A DNA stretch of 52,500 bases from Bigelowiella natans CCMP2755 (lineage: Eukaryota; Cercozoa; Chlorarachniophyceae), in NCBI GenBank assembly GCA_000320545.1, contig ADNK01001797.1, positions 1 through 52,500 on the forward strand, read 5' to 3'. Under the pieces are notes generated by a model that saw only the letters and a list, made by a program, of their open reading frames with translations, ran no database searches and had not been told where the DNA came from. A program made the translations under genes and the position numbers. Positions 25,094 through 35,147 of the stretch are shown here, one piece after another (position 1 is the stretch's first letter; every line of letters begins with the position of its first letter).

Positions 25094-26510
25094 TATATAT
25101 ATAATTAATATATATATATATATATTAATATGAAAATTTTGTGAATAATTACTACTTTATTGATTCCAATTCGTGGTGATGCTCCAATTTTAGATGTTGC
25201 GTGGTTCTCAGAGCCTCGTCTTGCACACCCGCAACTAGAACCTCTTTTTCTCTTGCTACTTGTTTCAGCTTTTGTTGCATACTCTTTATTCGCCGCCTTT
25301 GTGGACACACACGAGCGAAACAAACATTCAGCTTGGGTGACTGAAGAAAAATTGCATCCACAAACGACCCATCACACGCCTCCGACACAAAGGAAAGTAT
25401 GATACGAAACGAAGATCACAAATATGCGCTGGGCTCTCACATGGTTGCAAAATTGGAGACGGGCAAAGCTCGAAGGCTTAACCCCGGAAAGAGATATTTA
25501 ATGTGCAATATTCATATTAAGCAACATTAGCGACGGTTGAAACCATACTAGAAAGTATTGCGTATTTAATTTTCATGTCTCACTAATTAACAACAACTAC
25601 TATATACTCTCACTGACGCTACGCTTATTACCTTGCATCTGCAAGAGCCCCTTTGACCTCTTGAAATTGCTCCAATGTACTCTGTTTTTCTTCTTCCGCA
25701 CGCTCGATAACTTGTCTGAAGTATTCGTGCAAAATGAGTTGAAGGAAAATAGTGAAAGGAAAGGTGGCTACATTAAGATATTTTGAGGAAACATAACGTA
25801 AGTAACCTATATGAAGTTGCCTCCCTTGTTTTGGTTTCCATGAGGGTCCTTTCAAAGAAGAGTATTTTAATCTCAACGCTTTGATACACTCTGCGCACTT
25901 ACATCATTTTTTTCAATTCCAATTCTTTTTGGTTCTCCAGCGTTTTCAGTTGAGAGTTCTCCTCCTCCAGCTATAATAGAAAATGAGTACATCTCTGGTT
26001 TAAGTGGCTCAATGTAAATAAGTGATCGATTAACTCTAACTAAATGTGTCACAAGAAAGGACCTTAAATATGCTGCGCTTGTTTCTCAATGCTAAAGCCT
26101 CTGCTTCAAGTAGCCTAGCAGTATACCAAATCGCAAGAATGTAAGTTGAGGGTATTCCAAAATATATGGGGATTGAACAACAAAACATGAGAGAGGAAGC
26201 AGAGATTTTGTCACGTGCAAGAGTTGAAATAGAACGCCACACTAGCACCTTGCTTTCAACGATGCTTCTGTTAGCTCCCATTTCTTCTTTTCATTTAATA
26301 TTGCGGTTGAACGTTCCAATTCAAGAGATTTCTTTTCTTCACGAAGCTTTTTCCTTGAAGCATCTAGTCGCATTTTGTCCATGAGCAGTCGTTTCTGGTT
26401 CTCATAACTAAGTTAGATTTCAATCGAAGGAATAAAGTTTAGATAAAATAAATATGAAAAGGACTTCATAAAACCAGCACACTCGTTTACACACCCACAC
26501 ACACACACAA

Positions 26511-26572
<62 letters not shown>

Positions 26573-27116
26573 GTACACATACATATACATGATATCTATT
26601 TACAAATTTTGTACAAATACACAAATCAAACAAATGCAACGGATACTAAACGTATTTTATCAAGTCCTGAATATTACAGAGATTGGTTGGATTGTCTAAT
26701 CCTCTCCTCAAGATCTTTCAAAATTTTCCCATGCTCATCAACATCTTGTTTGCACGATTTTAAGCTTTTGTTGCAGGCCTCGAGCTCCTTCTCGTGCTCG
26801 GTTACTTGATCAAGAATGCTCTAAATACGTTGATAGGACAACTACTCATTGAATTGCAAAAGTAAAATGGGGCGGATCTATTTCAATGTTATTACCTTAA
26901 TTTTATTCTCTGCTTCAATCTTCACCATTTGTATCTTTCCCTCAGACTCTTTTCGCAAGCCTTCAATTCTCTCATTTTCATGCTTTTGTATTTCTGCGAC
27001 AGCTTTGTCGGCATTAACACGTGCTTGCTCTATTTTTTCGTCTCCCCGAAGTACGCTACAAAACCAAAATTGATGTTCGAAGTGATGCAGAAGATCATTA
27101 TCATCGGCGTGAGCTT

Positions 27117-27158
<42 letters not shown>

Positions 27159-28813
27159 TAAATAATTTAGATACTACCTTTGATTTATTCTTTCCTGCTC
27201 ATCTCTGGACTCTGTAAGTTTTTCCGTTGCAATCTTCATTTCTTTTCTAGCCTCTACGATCTGTTTCTGGATACTTTTCAGTCTAAAATGAAGGAAATAG
27301 AAACATAGAACGAAATAAGGTGTTGACGTATTTCATTTTATCGTTAAACTTAAGTAGTCCTATGTGGATGTGTTAAAAATGATAGAATTTATCAAGAGAA
27401 AGACAATCTTTGGCATTCACCAGGACGTCATCTCGCATATAATCTTGAAAACAATATTGTTGTACAAATCTCATTGTAAGACACTACTCTGTTTCAGCTT
27501 GGGAAATTTGGGGTCGAAACTCCTCCATGCATTTCTTTTCATATAGAGCGGTTTTTTCTTGAAGCCTTTTCTGGTGCGCAGAACGAACCTCTGGAAATTC
27601 AAATTCGATACTGAATCTTTTAATTACACTTCCTCAAATGGTATTTGTTGCAATTTTTTACTGTTCACTATACCTTCGATATCAATTTCATGCAATTTAT
27701 TCTCTTCTTCGAGCTTCTTTTCATGTAAAGCCCGTCGTTTTTTCATTGCAGCATCCCAAAGACCCTTCATAGATTCCTAGCCAATAATTAGTTCAAATGA
27801 CATTATTGTGTTGTTATTCGTTCATAGTATCTACCAAATCTTTTGATTGTCTCATTTGAAGAGACTGGAGCGATTTTTGGTGCTTTTCTTTCAGAATATC
27901 GATCGCACTTCGATGCTTCGATTCTTCTTTATCTAGTCTGTTCTTCATTTGGTGAGTCTTAACATTTTTATTACGCCGAGTTTTCGGTTTCTGAACAGAG
28001 TCAAAATTAACCAATAGCTTGAAAGAATAGAAGAATGTTTATTACATTTTCCCTTTTCTCTGCCGAAGTAGCCGCTGGTGCTGCTGGTGCAAAGTCCGAG
28101 CTCTAAGGAAGTATTTTGAAATTCATCACGCACAAATAAGTAAATAAGTAAATGCCTGATTGCAGAACTAGATGCATGACTGGAAAAAATACCTTTGGAT
28201 TCTGGAGTTTGGTACTATAAAAAAGAGATTGTGCTGATTTGCGCACTTCTTTTGGTTTCCTTGAATTGGAATTTATTCGCCGATCCTTCTGCAAATTTAA
28301 TTATTAGTGTAGGTCATCTTCTCATTCAAGAATCTCCTCTTACTTGATATTTCTTTGTCTTCTCTCGTTGGTAGAGATCCTTATAATGCTTGTCACAAGG
28401 GTGGTTCCACTCACTCTACGCAAGATTAGATATGGAAGTATGAGAGATCGGAAGAATCATAGAAGTATGGACGTTCAAATACCTCCCCAGTTCGGAAGTT
28501 GAAGTAGTAGATATCGCCTTTTTTAGTTTGACAGGGTCTCCACCCAGGAGGGAGGGGGGCTTTAAGACCTTCTTTTGCAATCCAGAGGAGTTCCTTTCAT
28601 GGGAGATTATTATTTCTTTACATCATAAGTTGAGCAGGTAATTACCTTATCTTCGGTGACATCCATTCCCAGGAATTCACTGTAGTCCTTGATTTCATCG
28701 ATAGTAGGCTCATAATTTGGGTCATATTGTTCATCGAGAACGACTGTATCTTGGTTTTGGGACGGATTTGACGGCATAGCTATGAATCCAAACTCTCTTG
28801 TTCCCCCCCCCAA
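22345..28813 (-). CDS. CEP164: CEP164-like centriolar/transition-fibre protein
   Basis: CEP164 sits on distal appendages (transition fibres) of basal bodies and recruits ciliogenesis kinases. Early exons, all phase 0: 28813-28646, 28593-28483, 28415-28344, 28288-28193, 28102-28046, 27990-27835. Seen in order: [20 protein letters not shown] and [18 protein letters not shown], then the WW domain core [18 protein letters not shown] / [16 protein letters not shown], the diagnostic CEP164 N-terminus. A basic Ser/Pro-rich linker follows, then many short exons of heptad-rich coiled coil (for example [60 protein letters not shown]). The last exon reads [15 protein letters not shown] and stops at 22345. 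The start may be the second Met at 28777. A split into two genes within the coiled coil cannot be excluded, but no promoter-like gap is seen. Confidence 0.88.
25051..25128. repeat. AT-rich microsatellite, inverted AT/TA runs
   Basis: Alternating ATATAT and TAATTAATAT blocks inside a CEP164-like intron. It is self-complementary over its full length. Confidence 0.88.
26512..26567. repeat. (AT)n microsatellite
   Basis: AT run of more than 50 bp in a CEP164-like intron, preceded by a CA run at 26491-26508. Another AT run lies at 27120-27152. Confidence 0.92.
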
Positions 28814-29194
28814 AAGAGTTCACCCTGTGTCACACTAGTATTACTTTCGGGTCAGGATGACTTCCTCTTCAACTGCTAGCCTACAACACTTGCAACAATA
28901 CAAGTCATATGAAGACGGTTACGATGGATTCCGTTCAAAAAATATTGCCTCTATTCGATCTCACTTGTTTACGTTTCGTTATCAGAGTGTTGGTGATGTC
29001 ATTTATACAATACGGCTTCCCGCCAGATATGACCTCACGAACTTTTAGAAAATGGCCTTTTATTCTGTGTCGCAGTCGCCTGGTTCCCTCTCCCAGCTAG
29101 CAGCCACATCCGATACGAGTGCGAGTTGGTACATGATCATCTCTCGGCGTCTCCAACACATCCTTCACAACTGCTTCATTGTCATCATTTGCTA

Positions 29195-30813
29195 GTCACA
29201 GTCCTCACTGAAACCAGTTCGAGGCACTGCATTTTGCACGCTGCAAGTGTCTTGCAACACTTTGGAAATGTGGTTTTTCATCATTGTTTCATTGTTGTTT
29301 CATTGTCATCATTTTCAGCTCCGCGTTTCCCACTTTGCAAGTGCCATGTGATGCTTTGGAAATGCACTCGATCAACAATGAATCTTGTTTCTTTCTTGAA
29401 ATGTTTCATTGCATGGTCATTCATTCATTCAGGACGGTGTTCTGAGAACAAGAACAAGTGAACAATTGCAAGTGAGAGAGAGAGAGAGAAGGGTCATCGC
29501 AATGATTCATGTGTTCGCCTGAGGCTGCAGAATGAGTTTTTTGGGTTCTCAGATGTTTCACTTGTGAACGTCTTTCTAGGTGAACAGGAGCAATTCGAGA
29601 AAATGAAAGGTCAACCAAACTCCCTCGTGCCAAGCCACGTGCAGTCATCTCTTGTGGTGGCATGATCGAGTGCAAGCAGATGGGAAGAGATTTTTGCTTG
29701 CTCTTTTGCAAGTGAGCAGAGATGCTCCGTCACTTGTTCGTCGCATGGGTGCAACACTTTGGAAATGTCACTCACTGGATGTCAGTCGATCCCAGGATCA
29801 TCAAGTGAGCTTCTTTCTTTCCTTCTTTCTTCGTGGGTGCCAAAGAATCACCACGCAGCATGGAACTCCAGCACGACACACAATGCCATCATGCACATTG
29901 TGGAGACTCAGAGACTCAAGTCTCCACTGTGACACGTGCACGTGCGTGGTCACGTGTTCACTTGGGCATTGCGATGTTGCGATCAGATCGAGAACAAAGC
30001 CCATGCTGGCATGAGGTGTGGCGCTCAGACAATCAACAAGGACATTGACAGCATGCCAACTCCCACGCAAGCGATGAATGCACAAACCGAAGCTAGCGAA
30101 GGCGCGACAGAGGCACTTCGTTGTCCACGGAATGCGAAGTGCTTGGCTGCGCTTTGGAAACTGCGTGCACGTGCACGTGCAGCCCTTTTGGGCTGCAGAG
30201 CGTGCCAGGGTTCAGAACACACACAAGTTCTCTGGGACACAGTCCAGTGGCAGACGTGTGCTGTGTGCTTGCGCTGCGCACACATCTGTGGCGTGCGCAG
30301 CAGCATGGCAGCACACATGCTTCATGGACACAAGAATCCAAAGTGTGCATCGTGCACAACAATGTGGTCAGCACAGTGAGATTGTTGTTGTCCCACGTTG
30401 TGCAAACATCACGTGTGCGTCATGTCCCAGATGGATGCAGCTGGACAGCAACGTGTGCCATCGGTCGTGCACTGGTTGCTGCGGCTGCAGAGCTGAAATT
30501 CATTTTTGGTCTGCTCTGGCCACACTGGCCATGTCCATCATCATGTGTGCATTGTGTCACGTGTTGTGCACACACAATGCATTGCATGTGCACACATCGC
30601 GTCACGTTGTGTGACAATTCAAACATCTTCTCGTTGTGTGTGGAGCCGCGTGACGTGCTGACTCATTTGGAAGTTGAGTTTGTGGTCTGTTGTGACATGA
30701 ACACCAGAAATGTGATGCAGCTGTGCACTTTGCACTTTCTTCTGTTGCCGAGACACAGCAATGCAAACAAGCCTGTGCACAATTCATGCACATTGATCTG
30801 GAACAGAAAATTC
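29195..30813. other. TA-depleted intergenic island
   Basis: About 1.6 kb between the 5' end of the CEP164-like gene and the 3' end of the PH-like gene. By eye it contains only two TA dinucleotides, at 29577 and 30094, both within CTAG. The flanking TA at 29193 is also in CTAG. Consequently stop codons are nearly all TGA and long overlapping open frames appear in several frames on both strands (for example plus 30121-30852). These predict Cys/His/Thr-rich, non-protein-like sequences with no splice pattern, so I do not call genes. The island is rich in CA/TG steps, CATTG/CAATG words, CACGTG and GTGCAC, and recurrent CTTTGGAAATG-type fragments (29252, 29353, 29757, and a variant at 30149). It lacks the trinucleotide repeats seen elsewhere. 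Confidence 0.7.
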
Positions 30814-30892
30814 TACACGTCTCATGACAACGACACTTCATTGAGAAATTGAAGTGAAATGCAACTGACCAGACCACTTCAAGTGTTCTATT

Positions 30893-31979
30893 TCAAGGTA
30901 TCTGTCCTAACATTTCTAGGAGCCGTTGAAGCACGTCAGCATCGCTCTTTTCGACTGGGAGAAATCCAAATCTATTTGTGACAGACAATGCCTCAACGCA
31001 ACTAAATACAACTTAAATTCAAATGCATGCCCTCTCAAAATTAAAAAAAAAATGAACAGGAAAAGATGATTTTGTCCGTTTTGTCAGTAAATTTTGTTAT
31101 CTTACGTTTGAGTCTTCTTTGCACTCATGGCCTTATGTTGGGAGACGATATTGATACCATCTTCTCTAAACGATTCAACGGATATAATTCTGACAATAGA
31201 AAAATAGATAGCCACAACATCGTAAATACCAACACTATTCAGATGACAGGATAACAACCTAAATTGATCTCTTTGGTTTCTAAACATTTCTTTTAAATTT
31301 CCAAAAATGGAAGCCAAATAATACAATCGAGAATCGGATGATTGATTGCAACAAAAAGGAATGAATTGCGTTAGAGGTGTGGTCCCTACTACATGCGGAA
31401 AGGATTCAATGCTAGATCGTATAAAAACTAACGCTTTTGACATTAATTTGCTGACCATCGTGGCTAATACCTATCTTTTGGAATTATGGTCACATTTGTC
31501 GCCTTGTCCCTCAACTTGCCAGTATTTTTACTAATATTCATGCGCAGTTTCACGAATTTCAAAGTTTCATTGTCTTTGACTTTCGCCTGTTCCTCGCCGT
31601 AGTAGACGTCATTGTCAAAGAGCCTTAAGTAAACTTTATGCACGTTGCCGCCACGATTCTTCCACTTATACACAAAGAGCGAGATCTCCTTCATTTGCTC
31701 CTCAGCCTTTTTTTCCTCTGCACGCTTTGCTATTTTTATCTTGCAACTCTGCACCTTTTCCTCTTTTACTTTAGAAAGGGCGTCTTTTATACTCTCTCTT
31801 TTCTCATTTTTGTCTCCATCATTTTCCGGGCTGTCATCCTCATGAAATACAGCAGGCTTAAAGGAAGCTTTATCGTTTACTTCATCCTCGAATTCCTGGA
31901 CCTTGAAACAATGGCGTATACAGATACAGAGAATGTTCAATTTTTGAACAGAAGTACATACCATAGTATAAATGTGTAC

Positions 31980-32045
<66 letters not shown>

Positions 32046-32246
32046 GGTACAAACAATCGACGTATAAAGTCTTGCATTTTTCTTAATTTTTGCACGTTTA
32101 GAAGTCAATTTGGGAACCTCCTCGCCATCCTGGTAGAATACAACTTTTTTTTGGGGTTCCTTTGGCTTCGAGCTCCTCATTTCGACATCGTTTCCAATAT
32201 TTGACTTAGCATGAGATTTGGACTCTTCGGAGGCACAGCATCCCAT
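30893..32246 (-). CDS. Dually acylated protein with PH-like C-terminal half
   Basis: Exons: 32246 to about 32057 (donor uncertain), 31901-31471, 31189-31106 and 31001-30893; the last three join in phase. The start MGCCASEESKSHAKSN has Gly2 for myristoylation and Cys3/Cys4 for palmitoylation, so plasma or ciliary membrane attachment is expected. A long charged region, with coiled-coil tendency in KRAEEKKAEEQMKEIS, leads to KEISLFVYKWKNRGGNVHKV then YLRLFDNDVYYGEEQAK. That pattern resembles the first strands of a pleckstrin-homology domain. The next two exons continue RIISVESFREDGINIVSQHK and TCVEALSVTNRFGFLP before a short helix, VLQRLLEMLGQIP. The PH assignment is inferred from pattern only. 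The first intron contains a compound AT/TG microsatellite. The gene is divergent from the EF-hand gene. Confidence 0.68.
31984..32041. repeat. Compound (AT)n(TG)n microsatellite
   Basis: An AT run followed directly by a TG run within the first intron of the PH-like gene. Confidence 0.93.
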
Positions 32247-32720
32247 TTTCTCTATACAATAAATTTAGTGATCACATTGATTAGACATATAGAAGGCAAT
32301 TAATGGTTATTGGAATCCCCCCCCTACACTGCCGATGAAGTAGGAAAACTCCACAGACCTGCTTCAGCGCGGCGTCTCTGGTTAGGAGCGTTAGACTTGT
32401 CGGCAAGGTCTCAATGAACTGAATGAATGAATAAAATGCATGCCATGTTTGGAAATTTTCAAATCAGTTTGGTTGTCGTAAAGAGAAATCGGAGGTATGA
32501 AAAACGTGACGACTTGTAGGATAAAATAGTTAAATAGACAGATATCCATGTGGATACGAGTCTTCGGAAGAGTGGTGTCGCATTGATAAATGGCTGTGCG
32601 TTTTTCTCTGCCGTTTCCTTTTCTTCGGTTTACTTACGTTATTACTTACTACAAAGGCCGTTCTATACTTGCGACTCAGAACCACAGATGTCTCTGTATT
32701 GAACTCCCGAATAACTCAAC
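32247..32720. promoter_or_regulatory. Shared divergent promoter region (PH-like / EF-hand genes)
   Basis: 474 bp between two divergent start codons, without microsatellites. It has a poly-C run near 32317-32324 and a GC-rich patch at 32356-32406, but no motif I can assign. Confidence 0.4.
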
Positions 32721-33597
32721 ATGGCTTCGGCCGACCCCAAGAAGATGTCACGAAGGTGGTTGTGCTTTGCATTTTTCGTGCTGCTTAATGGGTTGCCCTA
32801 CTCGCCTCACGTGGATAACCATTAACACGATTTCTAATTTTATGTTTCTGCTCCTGTAGTCGTACGATAACTAACTTTCCCTCTCAAAAATATACGTGAA
32901 TGCTTCTTATTTGCATAGGTTTCAAAAGTACCTGAAGCACATAGAGCTTACAGGGAACGTTAAACGGATAGTTGAGGAAATTTTATTTCGACTGAAGGAA
33001 AACCCACAGTTCGATATTTGGAGCTATTTCTCCCTCAGACTCTATGAGGTTGGCGTGGCGCGAGATCAAAAGAAAAAACGCAACAAGAGTCCTTCGGCAA
33101 GTGAAAAGGAAAGTAAACTAACAACAAAGGATGACGCGGAAGGACCGCACGATGGGCCGCGTGAAAATAATGAAATGGATGAGATGAAAGCTGCAAAGTC
33201 TAAACATGATATCTTCCTTAGTAAATGGGAGCTCTTGTCGACTGCATGGAAGGTTTTAGACATCAACGGTGATGGATATATATCCAGAAAGGAATTCGAA
33301 GACGGTTTAGATCGCAGTGGACTAGAATGTCTTGACAAGAAAACACGAGATGAACTATGGGAGGAAGCGGATATTAACCGTGACAATAAAATTGGATATA
33401 AAGAACTAAAGACGGTATTTAACCGATGGATGCAAGCAAAGAAACTTAAAAAGAACCATAGGAAAAAACAGAGCTCCGTCAGGGGCAGCCGGGAAAGAGT
33501 TAAACAACGAAGGGAGGAGGAGGCAGAGAAACTAAGGAAAATCAAGAAGGCTTTGGCCACGGGACATAGTGTTCAGGATGGCGTTATTGTAGAGTAG
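32721..33597 (+). CDS. EF-hand calcium-binding protein with RIIa-like N-terminus
   Basis: Two exons: 32721-32755 (MASADPKKMSRR, donor GTGGTT) and 32919-33597, joined in phase across a 163-nt intron. Two EF-hand loops are visible: DINGDGYISRKEF (canonical acidic positions with terminal Glu) and DINRDNKIGYKEL (also canonical). The N-terminal FQKYLKHIELTGNVKRIVEE followed by NPQFDIWSYFSLRLYE resembles the helix-turn-helix dimerisation fold (RIIa/Dpy-30-like) used for docking in flagellar proteins; this is inference. A Lys/Glu-rich linker joins the two parts, and the tail is strongly basic with coiled-coil tendency (REEEAEKLRKIKKALA). Length is about 238 residues. It probably senses calcium, perhaps at the axoneme or basal body given the CEP164 neighbour, but location is not shown by the sequence. 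Confidence 0.82.
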
Positions 33598-34073
33598 AAA
33601 AGTACCATACAACCAGATTATGACAAAGTTGGCTGCTGCACATGCTCTTTCTTTATGTATTCATTTATCTTCTAATGTGTTGATTTGTATCACTGTTCTA
33701 TGTCATTGTAGCGTATGTATCCTATGATTTGACATTCGATTCAGCGCAACGTCTAGACGATGGATGGTGAAAAACATAGCAGCCGTTATGGCCTTTTCGA
33801 GAATGATAGCATGATGCCATGGCATGCGATACTAAGTCAACAGACTGATCACAAAATTTTCACACAATTAATTAAATGTAATCAATTAAAACCACAGACC
33901 TAGTGACGTGAATGAAAACATACATGCACAAGAAACCAATTGAATGCCATCATGAATCGAAACGATGACACGAAACGACTAACTGAAGCTGAAAAAGAGG
34001 CACGGACCGCGCTGCACGCATCGCACCGCACGACATCGACGACAGGATGCAGGTGCTTTTAAATGCATGAAAC

Positions 34074-34137
34074 ACGTGATGGATCCATCACGTTGTGTCC
34101 ATTTGCCTAGCTCGTCCGGACGAGACAAATGGACACA

Positions 34138-34139
<2 letters not shown>
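34074..34139. repeat. Two adjacent palindromes (perfect 20-mer plus nested hairpin)
   Basis: 34074-34093 reads ACGTGATGGATCCATCACGT, a perfect palindrome. Overlapping its end, 34092-34105 (GTTGTGTCCATTTG) is perfectly complementary to 34126-34139 (CAAATGGACACAAC), and inside that the CTCGTCC at 34111-34117 pairs with the GGACGAG at 34118-34124. The unit could form two stable hairpins in DNA or RNA. It sits about 480 bp downstream of the EF-hand stop and directly before a CT/GT repeat. Confidence 0.9.
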
Positions 34140-34140
<1 letters not shown>

Positions 34141-34196
<56 letters not shown>

Positions 34197-34205
34197 TGTG
34201 TGTGA
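34141..34205. repeat. Compound (CT)n(GT)n microsatellite
   Basis: A CT run of about 38 bp followed directly by a GT run of about 26 bp, with further imperfect GT to 34226. Confidence 0.93.
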
Positions 34206-35147
34206 GTGTGTGTGTGAGTGTGTGTTTGCGTCCATATCGCCCATTATATAATCGATTCAGGATGGAGCATCCTTTTCATACTTCGACAATTGACAGACAT
34301 CAACATATTGAAAAAGCTTTGTGCCTTCTAAGCTGCTTTGCATGGTCACATTGGGACAACCATTGAAAAATGATAGACATGCAATGTGATATGTGTAATA
34401 TGTACCCTATTGCTGTGTAGGTCACAAAAGATTTCATCACTTCATTGTTGCATCCGTCTCACAAGCTGTGCAGCAGATGCAATGAACACAGCAACATGAT
34501 GCGCACATTGCATGTCCATCACAACAGCTAGACGCAGCAATGTGATGTGCACATCGTGTGCATACGTACACATCACATTGCATGTCCATGCATCATAGAT
34601 GATCTCTTTTCTTTATTTCAAACAAGATCCATTGTCAACATCTGCGCATTCCACGATGTGAAATCATGGGCATGCAAGCTAGCAAGCATATTTCCAAGTC
34701 TCTAGTTCATTGTGTTCACATGTGCCACAGTGCAAAACAAAGCATTGCACACATGAACATGTTTGCTAGAGCTTGCAACACAAACCTTCATTGTATTGCT
34801 CGCATCTCTCCTCGCATTGTGAGAGCAGTCGCGCATTTTTTTTTGCGCAGCATTGCTTTTGTGTGCAATAACAACAACGCGGAACACACACACCCAGAGC
34901 ACAATAATGCAAATATCTCATCATTAATCTGGTCATAGAACTACTCAATAGAGTCTCAAGAAGAATAAAACTTATTAATAATCAAACTAAGAGTTGCAAC
35001 ACTATATAGATTATTATCAATGCAGCCGAGCATCAATTGTGTGACATGAATTAAAAATAATGTAAAGTATCTTCCTTTATTTCTACTTACTATGACCGTA
35101 CCATCTTGTCTTATGCTCTATTATTGTCTAATTTTGTCGCCAAATTT

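Larger units (their letters stand above)
33598..35147. other. Convergent intergenic spacer
   Basis: About 1.5 kb between the stop codons of the EF-hand gene and the giant gene, with no supported exon. It holds two adjacent palindromes (34074-34139), a CT/GT compound repeat and, from about 34440 to 34880, a stretch with the same CATTG/CAATG and GTGCAC vocabulary as the TA-depleted island at 29195-30813. A duplicated CACATTGCATGTCCAT occurs at about 34504 and 34573. Confidence 0.5.

Noticed and set aside
28857-29048. 63-codon plus-strand ORF just upstream of the CEP164-like start
   Set aside because: Too short, overlapped by an equally long ORF in another frame, no domain and no splice continuation. 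It is probably 5' flanking sequence.
30078-30852. Overlapping long plus-strand open frames (up to 243 codons) and minus-strand frames over the same DNA
   Set aside because: They exist because TA, and so TAA and TAG, is nearly absent. All frames are open together, the translations are Cys/His/Thr-rich with no pattern, and no splice sites or start context support them.
31102-31458. 118-codon minus-strand ORF directly after the PH-like gene exon
   Set aside because: It mostly covers an intron. Only 31189-31106 fits as an exon by splice phase, and that part is included in the PH-like gene.
33066-33560. 164-codon minus-strand ORF rich in Ser/Leu
   Set aside because: Exact antisense of the EF-hand coding exon.
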